64,000 nucleotides of DNA from Bin5 sp965208965 (GCA_965208965.1 OZ242384.1:620001-684000); one strand, 5' to 3'. Numbered from the stretch's first letter, positions 9,207-22,510 are shown. Program-made: numbers and translations. Notes: generated from the sequence alone by a model not told the origin.

Positions 9207-9326
9207 ACGACCACCACTCCGCCCGCTCGATTGCAGCGCAACTGCAGAGCAACCGTAGATCCGCTCAACCTATTCCCGACAAAAGCCAAGCCGGCAAACG
9301 CAATCGGACAATATGGAGGTTCACCC

Positions 9327-10184
9327 ATGCCTATAACCGCGGTTGAAAAGCGGGATCAGCTCATGCGCGACGGCTTCTGTATCTTCGAAAACGTGTTGGA
9401 ACCGGAGATGGTCGCCAAACTGAATGCCATGAGCGAATGGACGATCGCGCAGGAGGAAGAGGAGCACTTTGAACAACGCCGGTCGCAGGGCTGCATCATA
9501 CCCTATTGGAAGTTTCCCCACCCGACTTTTCCGGAACTGATTGCCCATCCGGGCGCGCTGGGGGCGCTGGCTCAGCTAGGTTTTGACGAGCCCAAAGTCT
9601 GGAGCGGATTTGTGATCAGCAAGCCGCCGCACAGCCCTCCGCTCTATTGGCATCAGGACGGCGTGTTGTGGGAGCATCCAATCAGCTACACCAACAAGCC
9701 TCAGCAGTATTTTCTGATGTACTATCTGGTCGACACCAGCCCGCAGAACGGTTGTCTGCGCCTGATTCCGGGCTCGCATCTGAAGCGGCACTCGCTGCAC
9801 GATATGGATCGCAAGGCACATGAAAGCGATGAAGTGGGCCGCGCCAAGGATTTGAGCCACCCTGCGTTTCAGAAGGCTGAAGGCGAGGTCGATGTACCGG
9901 TGCGGGCGGGGGACGTGGTCGTAGGCGATGCGCGGCTGTTGCATTCGGCACACGCAAACCAGAGCGACCAGTGGCGGACGGTACTCACTATCTGGTACTG
10001 GGCCATCTATGCCGAATTGCCCGAGGCCGTCCAGGCCGTAGTCGCGGATCATGTTACTGAAAACGCTGAGTGGGCTTCGTGGACCGAAACGGTTGACCCG
10101 GCGGTCCAGGCCTTGATACCGCGTTATTTGGGTGACGTTGAGGCAGTTCCCTGGAATAACAGCCCGAAGGAGGGGTTGTTCTGA
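9327..10184 (+). CDS. Phytanoyl-CoA dioxygenase family protein (copy 1)
   Basis: A 285-residue member of the PhyH superfamily of Fe(II)/2-oxoglutarate-dependent oxygenases, double-stranded beta-helix fold. The facial triad is visible as His-109 and Asp-111 (YWHQDG) and His-206 (RLLHSAH), with Arg-217 placed to bind 2-oxoglutarate. The start at 9327 has GGAGG upstream; an in-frame ATG at 9231 lacks a ribosome binding site. It is the first of three family members in the next 4 kb, together with an alcohol dehydrogenase. The substrate is unknown. Bacterial homologues hydroxylate acyl-CoAs, quaternary amines or secondary metabolites, so the family name should not be read as phytanate metabolism. 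Confidence 0.85.
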   Translation: MPITAVEKRDQLMRDGFCIFENVLEPEMVAKLNAMSEWTIAQEEEEHFEQRRSQGCIIPYWKFPHPTFPELIAHPGALGALAQLGFDEPKVWSGFVISKPPHSPPLYWHQDGVLWEHPISYTNKPQQYFLMYYLVDTSPQNGCLRLIPGSHLKRHSLHDMDRKAHESDEVGRAKDLSHPAFQKAEGEVDVPVRAGDVVVGDARLLHSAHANQSDQWRTVLTIWYWAIYAELPEAVQAVVADHVTENAEWASWTETVDPAVQALIPRYLGDVEAVPWNNSPKEGLF

Positions 10185-10324
10185 TTCCGGCGCGATATAT
10201 GTCATGCCATTCCTCAATTGACTCTCGTCTGTCTGAGATTTCTTCTGACAGGGTCGTGCCTGTCGATGTGTGTGGAGGTTAAACGCACGGTTCTTGGCCG
10301 CTGGAGCAACAAGGAGCATTTCCC

Positions 10325-11341
10325 GTGATCCAGGCATCAATCACCGGTGAACGTCAGGTCGCATTTCATGAAATGCCCGACCCGCGGGCGAAAGCGGATT
10401 GGGCGGTCGTCAAGGTCCATGCCTCGGCGCTCTGCACCGAATACAAGCTATGGATGGCCGGCCAGAGTCAGGCGGTAATCGGGCATGAGGGCGTTGGAGA
10501 GGTGGTGGAGGTCGCTGAGCGGGGGCCGGTCAGCGTTGGGGACCGGGTCGTTGTCCTGCCGCAGTTTTCCTGCGGGCGCTGCCACCTTTGCATGAGCGGG
10601 GACTATATCTACTGTGAAGACAGCCACGATTTCGCCGCGGTGAATGGCTCGATGTCCGGCGCAGGGACTTTTGCCCACTACACGCTTAAGCCGGCGTGGC
10701 TACTACCCAGGGTCCCGGACGATGTGAGCTATGCGCAGGCGACGATGGCCATTGACGGCATCGGCGCATCTTTCGGTGGATTAGAGGCTATTAACGTCAA
10801 CTCCCAGGACACGGTGTTAGTCACGGGTTTGGGGCCGGTTGGGTTGGGCGCCGTGGTCAATGCCCGGTTTCGCAATGCGCGGGTTATTGGAGTCGAACCG
10901 GCGCCGTGGCGAGCGAACCGGGCGTTGGAGATGGGCGCCGAAACGGTACTCGACCCCAGCGACCCGGACATTCTGGAGAATATCCGCAGCCTGACGGAAG
11001 ACAGAGGCGTAGACTGCGCGATCGACTGTTCCGGCCGCGTCGCAGCGGAGCGGCTCTGCATAGACGCAACCCGCCGCCGGGGACGTGTGGCCTTTGTCGG
11101 CGAATGCCGTGATGAGCTTACAATCACCATCAGCAACGACATGATCCGTAAAGGGTTAACCGTTGTCGGATCCTGGCTCTACAATATAGGGGACTACGCC
11201 AAGGTTATGAAGGTCATCCGGCAGTCGCCTCTTATCGACTTGCTGATCAGCCATCAGTTGCCGATGAGCCAACTCCAGACGGGCTTCGGCCTGCTGGCAC
11301 AGGGTGAGGCGGCCAAGATCGTGGTCGATCCCTGGGCATAG
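10325..11341 (+). CDS. Zinc-dependent alcohol dehydrogenase (MDR superfamily)
   Basis: A 338-residue medium-chain dehydrogenase/reductase. The catalytic-zinc region is Cys-37 (SALCTEY) and His-54/Glu-55 (GHEGVG). The structural-zinc loop has Cys-83, -86, -89 and -97 (CGRCHLC...C). The nucleotide-binding motif GLGPVGLGAV lies near residue 170. The start is a GTG at 10325 with AAGGAG 8 bases upstream. The enzyme probably oxidises a polyol or sugar alcohol to a ketone with NAD(P)+, as sorbitol/threonine dehydrogenase relatives do. It sits between two PhyH-type dioxygenases, which suggests that an alcohol made by hydroxylation is oxidised in the same pathway (inference). Confidence 0.88.
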   Translation: MIQASITGERQVAFHEMPDPRAKADWAVVKVHASALCTEYKLWMAGQSQAVIGHEGVGEVVEVAERGPVSVGDRVVVLPQFSCGRCHLCMSGDYIYCEDSHDFAAVNGSMSGAGTFAHYTLKPAWLLPRVPDDVSYAQATMAIDGIGASFGGLEAINVNSQDTVLVTGLGPVGLGAVVNARFRNARVIGVEPAPWRANRALEMGAETVLDPSDPDILENIRSLTEDRGVDCAIDCSGRVAAERLCIDATRRRGRVAFVGECRDELTITISNDMIRKGLTVVGSWLYNIGDYAKVMKVIRQSPLIDLLISHQLPMSQLQTGFGLLAQGEAAKIVVDPWA

Positions 11342-11406
11342 TCATGGCAGTATGAACCCTCAGCCTTTCCACCAGGTTTGGCACAGTAAATTGGAGCATA
11401 TGAACG

Positions 11407-12333
11407 ATGAATCTCTCGATTTCGCCCAATTTTCAGGGTGGCTTGCTTGATACGTCACCGGAGGCGTTTGGTACACTGCGCTCGTCGAGCGATGTCCTGT
11501 CGGACATGAAGGAGTTGCGCTGGCGGTTCGAGCAGGACGGGTATCTGTATCTGCCCGGTCTGCTGGATCGAAACCAAGTTCTGGAGGCCCGGCTAGAGAT
11601 GCTGAGGAAGCTTGAGTCTGCGGGCTGTCTGGACCCGGACTATCCTCTGGAGGACGGTGTTGCCCACGCGGACTTTGAAAATGCGTTTATGTTGGAGTTG
11701 ACTAAGGACAATGCCCCTCTGCTGGAGTTGCTCTATGACGGCCCGATGATCGCCTTCTATGAACGGTTTCTGGACGGGGAGGTGCGCCATTTCGACTATA
11801 CATGGTGCCGCTCGAAACCGCCGGGAGAGACGACGGCTACGCCACCCCACTACGACATTGTCTTTATGGGACGGGGTACGCAGCGACTGCATACGAGTTG
11901 GACGCCTCTGGGGGACATTCCCATTTCAATGGGCGGCCTGATGATTCTGGAGAATTCCCATCGCTTCGAAGAGATCAAGGCCGACTATGGAACCTTGGAC
12001 GTTGACGCCTATTGCACCAACTATCCGGATGCTGCCGAGATTGAATCAGGGGAGAAGCTGTGGCAGAGTCCCACCGGCGGCGCTTATTCCCTGGATGCCG
12101 TTGCCGCACGGGCGGAAGTAGGGAGTCGCTGGCTGACCACCGACTATGAAATGGGCGATCTGCTGGTGTTCAGCATGTACACGATGCACGCCAGCATGGA
12201 CAACCAGACCAACCAGATCCGGCTCTCCACCGACACGCGCTACCAGCTGGCCTCCGAACCGGTGGACGAGCGCTGGATTGGGGACAATCCGATTGCGCAC
12301 GGCTTGGAATCCAAGCGCGGCATGATCTGTTGA
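11407..12333 (+). CDS. Phytanoyl-CoA dioxygenase family protein (copy 2)
   Basis: A 308-residue PhyH-family protein. The predicted iron ligands are His-148 and Asp-150 (PPHYDIVF) and His-261 (TMHASMDN), with Arg-272 as a 2-oxoglutarate contact. It has an N-terminal extension of ~35 residues before the conserved RFEQDGYLYLPGLL opening. The C-terminal RLSTDTRYQLASEP segment closely resembles the two other long copies at 33702 and 57568, so these three form one subgroup. The ATG at 11407 has GGAG 10 bases upstream. It is co-directional with and ~65 bp from the alcohol dehydrogenase, and followed at ~50 bp by copy 3. Confidence 0.85.
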   Translation: MNLSISPNFQGGLLDTSPEAFGTLRSSSDVLSDMKELRWRFEQDGYLYLPGLLDRNQVLEARLEMLRKLESAGCLDPDYPLEDGVAHADFENAFMLELTKDNAPLLELLYDGPMIAFYERFLDGEVRHFDYTWCRSKPPGETTATPPHYDIVFMGRGTQRLHTSWTPLGDIPISMGGLMILENSHRFEEIKADYGTLDVDAYCTNYPDAAEIESGEKLWQSPTGGAYSLDAVAARAEVGSRWLTTDYEMGDLLVFSMYTMHASMDNQTNQIRLSTDTRYQLASEPVDERWIGDNPIAHGLESKRGMIC

Positions 12334-12381
12334 GCGACGGTCGACTACTGAACACAGTATCACACACAGGAAGACAGCCGG

Positions 12382-13152
12382 ATGGCATCACTGCAACAGG
12401 CGTTTTGGGAGATGGACGTTTACGGCTTCACTTTGTTGGAAGGCGTTCTGAGTGCAGAGGAAGTGGAGGCTCTGCGCGCCTCGCTGGCGGACTGGGCAGC
12501 GAGGCTTGGCGGCGAGCAGCGATTTCTGGGCCAAGCCGGCCACGTGAGCAACTTGCCCGTGCTCGACCCACTGTACCATCCGCTGATCGATCACCCCCGC
12601 ACATTGCCCGTCATCGAATATGTGCTGGGTAAACAGATCATCCTGGGCAGCCTGAACGCGCGTATTGTTCGGCCAGGGGATCCTGTGCAGGGCCTGCACA
12701 GCGATATCCGAGCCGACCTTTTGAACATGGGATCACCGGTAATGGTCAATACGGTCTGGCTGCTGGACGACTTCACGCCTGAAAACGGCTCGACGCGTAT
12801 CGTGCCCGGCTCACACAGGAGCGGAATGGCCGGGCCGCCGGAGGGGATGGATGTAAAGCATGTCCACCAGCTGGTTGCGCCGGCCGGCAGTGTACTCGTT
12901 TTCAACGGCCAGTGCTGGCACGGGGGCGGGGCCAATCGAACGCAGACAGACCGCCACGCGATGTTCGGCCACTACCGCAAGAACGCGCTGATCTTCCAGG
13001 TCGATCCTCACGACGGTTTCCAGGAAGGCTGGCTGGACGACCTGACGCCACGTCAGCGTGAGCTGCTACGCATGGACAACGGACTGGCCGCGCCCCACGC
13101 GGCCGACAGCCACCTGCGAGTCTCGTTTTCACGCGGCAAAAAGAAGGACTGA
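12382..13152 (+). CDS. Phytanoyl-CoA dioxygenase family protein (copy 3)
   Basis: A compact 256-residue PhyH-family oxygenase. The facial triad is His-106 and Asp-108 (GLHSDI) and His-180 (CWHGGGANRT). The conserved PENGSTRIVPGSH loop lies near residues 133-145. It differs from copies 1 and 2 in length and in the metal-loop sequence, so it is an older paralogue rather than a recent tandem duplicate. An AGGA lies upstream of the ATG. It is probably the last gene of a transcript beginning near 9.3 kb. The basic tail (GKKKD) is unremarkable. Confidence 0.84.
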   Translation: MASLQQAFWEMDVYGFTLLEGVLSAEEVEALRASLADWAARLGGEQRFLGQAGHVSNLPVLDPLYHPLIDHPRTLPVIEYVLGKQIILGSLNARIVRPGDPVQGLHSDIRADLLNMGSPVMVNTVWLLDDFTPENGSTRIVPGSHRSGMAGPPEGMDVKHVHQLVAPAGSVLVFNGQCWHGGGANRTQTDRHAMFGHYRKNALIFQVDPHDGFQEGWLDDLTPRQRELLRMDNGLAAPHAADSHLRVSFSRGKKKD

Positions 13153-13345
13153 CGTTTCCGATTGCGGAGATAAGGAGCGTTACGGTAAGGGCGCCAAACC
13201 TACAAGTACTCCAGTTCCCGGTCTGACCACTCTGGATTTCGTACTGCGTAGTCAGAGCAGGAACTACTGACTGCGGACAATTGCGGATCGAGGTCTTGTC
13301 AGAGCTTTCCGAACCTCTTTGATTACTCCTGCATAGAATCGTGGC

Positions 13346-14788
13346 CTATTGGATGGCTGGCATTTTCACGCCATGCCAAGCTTCCTGCCCTTTTGGCTCG
13401 AACCGCTCCATTTCTCCCATTCCAGCAACCAACTGACGGCCCTCTTCGAGGTTTGCCAGCTCGCCGAGGCTGATGAGCTGCACGAGCGCGTTGCCGATAA
13501 CGGTCGCTTCGCTGGGACCGGCCAAGACGGGGATGCCAGTGGCGTCGGCGGTGAGCTGGTTGAGGAGCTGGTTGCGGGAGCCGCCGCCAACTACGTGAAT
13601 AACCTCAAGCGGCCGTCCTGTCAGGGTCTGCAACTCCTGGAGAACATCGCGGTAGGCCAGAGCCAGGCTTTCGAATACGCAGCGGGCCACGTCGGCGTCA
13701 CTTTGCGGGAGGGCCTGACCGCTCTGCCGGCAAAAGGCTTGGATGTGGGCGGTATGGTCGCCAGGAGGCAGGAAACGGTCGTCGTTGGGATCGACGAAGA
13801 AGCGCAGGGCCTCTGCCGCCTCTGCGAGCGAGACCAATTCCGGGTAGGTGTAGAAGCGGCCTTGCTGCTCCCAGGTAGACCGGCACTGCTGCAGGAGCCA
13901 CAGGCCCATCACGTTTTTGAGCAAGCGGAATGTTCCGTATACGCCGCCTTCGTTGGTGGCGTTGACGGCGAGGGCGGCGTCGTTTACGACGGGCTGCGCT
14001 TCTTCCAGACCGACGAGACTCCAGGTGCCGCTGCTGATATAGGCGAAGTTTTCGGTCTGAGCAGGGACGCCGGCCACTGCGCTGCCTGTGTCGTGACAGG
14101 CCGGTGCGATGACAGGGATGTCATCGAAGGTCCCGAGGCGAGTTCCCGGCTGCACGACCTCCGGGAAAAGGTCGAGAGGGATAGCGAGCGCGTCGAGCAG
14201 TTCGCCGGCCCAGGAGCGGGTGAAGGGGTTAAGCATCTGGGTAGTGGTGGCGCTGCTGAACTCGCACACTTGGACGCCGCTGAGCCAGAAGTTGAGCAGA
14301 TCGGGAACGGTGAGGAAGCGCGCTGCGGTCTCCAGTTGGGGCGAACCACGCTCGACGAGGCTCATCATCTGGTATAGCGTGTTGATCGCCATGAATTGGA
14401 TTCCGGTCTGCGCAAACACCTCTGCCTTGGGAACACGTTGGAAGACCGCGTCCAGCATTCCTTCGGTCCGACTGTCACGGTAACAGACCGGGTTGCCGAT
14501 GAGATTTCCGTCGCGGTCCAGGAGGCCGAAGTCCACGCCCCAGGTGTCGACGGCCAGGCTGGCAGGGGGTCCGGCTGTGTGGGCTCTGCTGCGTTCGATG
14601 CCGGCCTGCACCTCTCGCCAGAGGTGGAGGATATCCCATTGCAGCACGCCGTTGACTGTCAGCGCGTAGTTGGGAAATCGATGTACCTCTTGCAGGTGCA
14701 GAGCGGAGCCATCGAAATGTACCGCCATTGTCCTGCCGGACTCTGCGCCAATATCGATAGCGAGAACGGTGGCGCGTTTGCTTGTCAT
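13346..14788 (-). CDS. rhaB: Rhamnulokinase (FGGY carbohydrate kinase)
   Basis: A 480-residue FGGY kinase that would phosphorylate L-rhamnulose to L-rhamnulose 1-phosphate. The N-terminal ATPase-fold motif is AIDIGAESGRT; the sugar-binding region is SLAVDTWGVDFGLLD (residues 77-91); the likely catalytic base is Asp-233 in ACHDTGSAVAGV. These features fit RhaB better than xylulokinase or glycerol kinase. A fuculokinase-like specificity is possible from sequence alone, but the gene directly upstream encodes L-rhamnose isomerase, which supports rhamnulokinase. It lies 66 bp downstream of rhaA. The aldolase step (RhaD) is not in the window. Confidence 0.88.
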   Translation of the reverse strand: MTSKRATVLAIDIGAESGRTMAVHFDGSALHLQEVHRFPNYALTVNGVLQWDILHLWREVQAGIERSRAHTAGPPASLAVDTWGVDFGLLDRDGNLIGNPVCYRDSRTEGMLDAVFQRVPKAEVFAQTGIQFMAINTLYQMMSLVERGSPQLETAARFLTVPDLLNFWLSGVQVCEFSSATTTQMLNPFTRSWAGELLDALAIPLDLFPEVVQPGTRLGTFDDIPVIAPACHDTGSAVAGVPAQTENFAYISSGTWSLVGLEEAQPVVNDAALAVNATNEGGVYGTFRLLKNVMGLWLLQQCRSTWEQQGRFYTYPELVSLAEAAEALRFFVDPNDDRFLPPGDHTAHIQAFCRQSGQALPQSDADVARCVFESLALAYRDVLQELQTLTGRPLEVIHVVGGGSRNQLLNQLTADATGIPVLAGPSEATVIGNALVQLISLGELANLEEGRQLVAGMGEMERFEPKGQEAWHGVKMPAIQ

Positions 14789-14854
14789 GTGTGGTCCCGT
14801 TCGGTGTTATCCTGACGAGGAGCGGACGCTCATCCGCTGCCATGGACCGTACTG

Positions 14855-16129
14855 TCAGTAGCGCAGCGACAGCACATCTTTTTCGTACTGCCGGATCTCC
14901 TGCATAAAGGCCATGCCCACCGGCACATCCTGCTGCAAACAGTGATAGTCCCACACGGCCGCGTGCGGCATCGCCTTCAACTCTTCCATCAGTGCCAGGC
15001 GGGTGGTGTAATCGGCGTTGCGTTCGATCTCCTGCATCGTTTCCCTTGGCTCCAGCAGGGCCAGCAGCAGCGCGCGCAGCGAATTGCGGGTGCCTATCGC
15101 CCAAGCCGCCACACGGTTGATGCTGGCGTCGAAGAAATCGAGGCCGATGTGCACGCGGTCCAGATGGTCCCCGCGCACGATTTCCTGCATGATCGCCTGC
15201 AGCTCGTCGCTGAATGTGACGACGTGGTCGCTGTCCCAGCGCACGCCGCGGCTTACGTGGAGGACCAACTCCGACACGAAAAGCAGGCAGGCGGAAATTT
15301 TGTCGGAGATCACCTCGGTGGGATGAAAGTGGCCGGCGTCGAGGCAGAGGGCCTGGTCGTTCTGCGCAGCATAACCCAAGTAGAATTCGTGCGAGCCGAC
15401 GACATAACTTTCGGAACCGAGACCAAAGAGTTTACATTCGATGGCATCGCGATTGTAGCTGGGATCGATCTCCTGCTCGAAAATCTGGTCCAGGGCGTCT
15501 TTGAGCAGCCGGCGTGGTGTTGTCCGGTCGCCGGGCGTGTCTTTGAGGCCGTCAGGAATCCAGATGTTGGTCATTGCAGGCGTGCCCAGCTCTTTGCCGA
15601 AGAAGCTCCCGATTTCGCGGCAGGCGATGCAGTGCTGGATCCAGAACTGGCGGATGTCGTTGTCGTAGGAGGCCAGGGTGAATCCATCTTCGGCGAGGGG
15701 GTGAGAGAACAGGGTCGGGTTGAAGTCGATGCCGCGGCCGTTCTCCTTGGCCCAGTCTGCCCAGCCCTGAAAGTGGCGCGGCTCGATCTCGTTGCGGGCC
15801 GGCTTTTCATCGGTATCAGGGTACATGGCGTGAAGATTGAGGCGGTGATTGCCGGGGATGATGCTGTAGGCGACGTCCAGATCGCTGCGCAGCTCGTTCA
15901 CTGTGCGGGCGCGCCCGGGATAGTTGCCGGTCGCCATCAGGCCGCCGCCCAGGCCCCGTCCCGGCTCTTCAAAGCCGAGCACGTCGTCGCCTTGCCAGCA
16001 GTGGAGGCTGATAGGGACACCCCGCAGGGTTGCCAGGGACTGCTCCGTGTCCACTCCGATGGCCGCGTAACGTTCCTGGGCCAGGGCGTATGCGCTTTCG
16101 ATCTGTTTGGATGTCGTAGCAAAGTTCAT
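14855..16129 (-). CDS. rhaA: L-rhamnose isomerase
   Basis: A 424-residue protein that interconverts L-rhamnose and L-rhamnulose using divalent metal. The N-terminal SLHCWQGDDVLGFE, the NLHAMYPD segment, the SHEFYLGYAAQ motif and the LDAGHFHPTE and HIGLDFFDASINR metal-site regions are characteristic of the family. Length matches the usual ~420 residues. The start at 16129 has GGAGTGA just upstream. It is the first gene of a two-gene rhamnose operon with rhamnulokinase. A promoter region with repeated TACTATTCG motifs lies upstream. Rhamnose is common in algal and bacterial polysaccharides, consistent with a glycan-degrading lifestyle. Confidence 0.93.
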   Translation of the reverse strand: MNFATTSKQIESAYALAQERYAAIGVDTEQSLATLRGVPISLHCWQGDDVLGFEEPGRGLGGGLMATGNYPGRARTVNELRSDLDVAYSIIPGNHRLNLHAMYPDTDEKPARNEIEPRHFQGWADWAKENGRGIDFNPTLFSHPLAEDGFTLASYDNDIRQFWIQHCIACREIGSFFGKELGTPAMTNIWIPDGLKDTPGDRTTPRRLLKDALDQIFEQEIDPSYNRDAIECKLFGLGSESYVVGSHEFYLGYAAQNDQALCLDAGHFHPTEVISDKISACLLFVSELVLHVSRGVRWDSDHVVTFSDELQAIMQEIVRGDHLDRVHIGLDFFDASINRVAAWAIGTRNSLRALLLALLEPRETMQEIERNADYTTRLALMEELKAMPHAAVWDYHCLQQDVPVGMAFMQEIRQYEKDVLSLRY

Positions 16130-16620
16130 CAGGTCACTCCATGTTGACGGGAACGATCTTACTATTCGTTTCGCCCTGCGGGAGTCAGGTCCTCTGACAG
16201 GACGAGTTGTAAACCAGTAAGTTTTTCCTACTATTCGCGGCGCGGACCCTGGTACGATGTTTCGCCTGTTATTGGGATCGATTGACGTTCACAGTTACGA
16301 ACGGTCCGGTTTGTAGCTTAGCAACCGGCGCTCCATAAGGGACGCCACGATGGGAAACGGTTGATGCGAAGGCTTTGACAGTTACGGTTGGTGCAGGAAG
16401 GCATATTGCGCAGCTATGGGCAGCGGCACTCTTCTGCACGGCACATTCCATCTCCGACCTGTTTTCGCGCGGCGCTAGGCGGGATAGACGACAGATGATG
16501 TGAAGCCAGTTCGGCAACGGGCGCCCCGATGCAGAACATTAGAAGGGAAGCCAGCTTAGTCTATCGTGCGGTGAAGCAGCCGCGGTAGAGGCGGCGAAAA
16601 TGACAGGACAATCATCGTTC
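16130..16620. promoter_or_regulatory. Upstream region of rhaAB with repeated motifs
   Basis: No gene is seen in these 490 bases. The motif TACTATTCG occurs twice in direct orientation (16160-16168 and 16229-16237, 69 bases apart). Between them, 16187-16205 holds overlapping inverted repeats (GTCAG/CTGAC and GTCCT/AGGAC). These could be binding sites for a rhamnose regulator controlling rhaA, whose start is at 16129. No clear -35/-10 pair was found. Confidence 0.4.
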
Positions 16621-20730
<4,110 letters not shown>

Positions 20731-20866
20731 TGGAGGGTGAGGAAGTCTTAGGGGTGAGGGCCGGTTTCAGAGCCGGTCCGCTGCGGATATCCTAGCGCCA
20801 ATCATACATCAGATCCGCCGCCGCCAACAACGCGCGCGCATAGGAATGTGGATGCGGATTCAACGA

Positions 20867-21634
20867 TCATTCGGCATCCAGCTGCGCCGCAGTGAGCTGG
20901 TGCCAGAATACTTCGCCGGACTCGATGCTGTCCTGGATTCGATTATCCCGATGAAGGCCGGAAACAACAGCGAAAGAACGCTTGCCTGTGAATCGAGTCA
21001 TGAATTCGGCATTACGGATGGCCCTTTTTGTGTCTCTTCCGTTGGCGGTGTAGGAAATTTCCACGGCTACATAGCAGATCTCGCCATCTTTTGCTGCGGC
21101 TTCCATGATCAGATCAGCCACGCGGAAGCTTCTCAGATCGTCAACGGAAACATTAGCTGTGTCGGCCGCGTCGATCAGATCCAGGAGTTCCTCCTGCGAG
21201 AGACTCTTCGTTCTCCGGAGGCCCAGGTCCCTGGCAATAATGGCGGCGTTTTCGAGAGCGGCATTTCTAGCATGAGCGCCCTTTAGCTGTCCCAGATCGT
21301 CAGTTATTCTCTTGAACATGGCATCGTGCCCGTCCAATCGGGCATCGACACTATCGAGTCGGGCGTCGACCGCATCGAAGCGAGTGTCGACTGCATCGAA
21401 TCGAGTGTCGACCGCATCGAATCGAGCGTCTACACTATCAAATCGACTATTCGTGGCGGCCACGAACCGGTCCACCTGAGCCTTGAACTCCCGCATCTCT
21501 GCTGCAAACATGGCAAGACTGTTAGGAAGTTCCAAGAGTTCACGCGTGAGCAACCGCGCGCGCAGGGTTTCGAGCCATTCGGGATGCTCGTCAAGAACTT
21601 GGATCAGATCCTCCATCGTGTTAATTGTGCTCAC
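20867..21634 (-). CDS. Coiled-coil heptad-repeat protein with nuclease-like C-terminus
   Basis: A 255-residue protein. An N-terminal helical part is followed by six near-identical 7-residue repeats, consensus R-F/L-D-x-V-D-A/T, predicted to form a coiled coil. The C-terminal ~110 residues contain FRVADLIMEA and an EICYVAVEISYT strand, resembling the PD-(D/E)XK-like proteins with coiled coils grouped with DUF3782/COG5493 (weak assignment; the Lys of the motif is not obvious). The start is a GTG at 21634 with GAGGAG 8 bases upstream; an in-frame ATG 16 codons earlier falls inside a hairpin. The function is unknown. Confidence 0.65.
   Translation of the reverse strand: MSTINTMEDLIQVLDEHPEWLETLRARLLTRELLELPNSLAMFAAEMREFKAQVDRFVAATNSRFDSVDARFDAVDTRFDAVDTRFDAVDARLDSVDARLDGHDAMFKRITDDLGQLKGAHARNAALENAAIIARDLGLRRTKSLSQEELLDLIDAADTANVSVDDLRSFRVADLIMEAAAKDGEICYVAVEISYTANGRDTKRAIRNAEFMTRFTGKRSFAVVSGLHRDNRIQDSIESGEVFWHQLTAAQLDAE
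21320..21445 (-). repeat. Six tandem 21-bp repeats inside a coding region
   Basis: Six in-frame 21-bp units encode the heptads RFDSVDA, RFDAVDT (twice), RFDAVDA, RLDSVDA and RLDGHDA. The middle units are nearly identical at the DNA level (CGATTCGATGCxGTCGACACT), which suggests recent unit duplication or homogenisation. Copy number may vary between strains. Confidence 0.85.
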
Positions 21635-21653
21635 AACTGCATCTCCTCTACAT

Positions 21654-21716
21654 GGGTCCCTCGACAAGGGACCCGACTTCACGTCTGAAGGGCCTGGTAC
21701 TGCAAAGCGGCCCTTC
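21654..21716. repeat. Two tandem hairpins upstream of the coiled-coil gene
   Basis: GGGTCCC/GGGACCC (21654-21660 and 21668-21674, loop 7) and GAAGGGCC/GGCCCTTC (21687-21694 and 21709-21716, loop 14) are perfect inverted repeats. They lie 20-80 bases upstream of the GTG start at 21634, so they would be in the 5' leader or operator region of that minus-strand gene. Confidence 0.5.
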
Positions 21717-22000
21717 GCCTATTTGATCGCACACGTGTTCTTTCCATAATGATACCTCAATCGCACACCGCAGACAAAGCTTTTCTGACGCCGATAGCGA
21801 AGCGGGCCTCTTACTTTCCTCATACGGGGCACTAATGTTCCTCAAACCTTGCATTGACCTCAATCTAATGTTGGGCCATTATCCTGATAGTTGCATGTGG
21901 CGGTAAGGCGGCCACATCGAAAATCACACTAGACGGTCAGTTAAGATAGCGCCCTTAAGCAGAAGCGACGGCGCCAAATGGAAAGTTCAGGAGGCAGAAG

Positions 22001-22474
22001 ATGAGTAGAATCGTACGTTGGGACCCGTTCCGTGAGATGATTTCGGTGCGCAATCAGATGGACCAGCTCGTAGGTGATCTCTTCCAGGCGCCTGCCGGAT
22101 GGCAGGGCAACGGAGATGGAGGCCACATACGCCTGGCGCTGGATGTCAGCGAGGATGACAACAGTTACAGTGTGAAGGCGTCGTTGCCCGGTATCGACCC
22201 AGCTGACCTTGACATCAGTTTTTCGGAGAATTCGCTTACCATCCAAGGGGAGACCCAGGCGGAAAGCGTGGACGAAAACGCCAAGTGGCATCTGCGGGAA
22301 CGCAGTTTCGGCAGGTTCGTGCGCAGCATCACGATGCCGGCAGAGGTAAACGCCGATGACATCAGCGCCGACTATGAGGACGGAGTTCTCACCCTGACGC
22401 TGCCGAAGGCCGAAGAGGTCAGGCCCCGCATCATTGCGGTACGCGGCTCGGGTGAAGAGGCAGTCGCTGCCTAG
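22001..22474 (+). CDS. Small heat shock protein, Hsp20 family
   Basis: A 157-residue alpha-crystallin-type chaperone that holds unfolding proteins. The N-terminal arm is RWDPFREM. The alpha-crystallin domain (residues ~45-140) has the conserved SYSVKASLPGIDPADLDIS and NSLTIQGE strands and the C-terminal A-x-x-x-G-V-L motif, seen as YEDGVLTLTLPK. AGGAGG precedes the ATG at 22001 by 7 bases. It is a single-gene unit ended by a hairpin at 22511. No CIRCE-type operator was found upstream, so its heat control is unclear. Confidence 0.93.
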   Translation: MSRIVRWDPFREMISVRNQMDQLVGDLFQAPAGWQGNGDGGHIRLALDVSEDDNSYSVKASLPGIDPADLDISFSENSLTIQGETQAESVDENAKWHLRERSFGRFVRSITMPAEVNADDISADYEDGVLTLTLPKAEEVRPRIIAVRGSGEEAVAA

Positions 22475-22510
22475 ACGGAATGCCGTCAACCCCGAAGGCA
22501 GAACGAGTGA

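Noticed and set aside
13349..14377. Plus-strand ORF of 342 residues opposite rhaB
   Set aside because: Antisense shadow of a clear FGGY kinase.
14942..16147. Plus-strand ORF of 401 residues opposite rhaA
   Set aside because: Antisense shadow of L-rhamnose isomerase.
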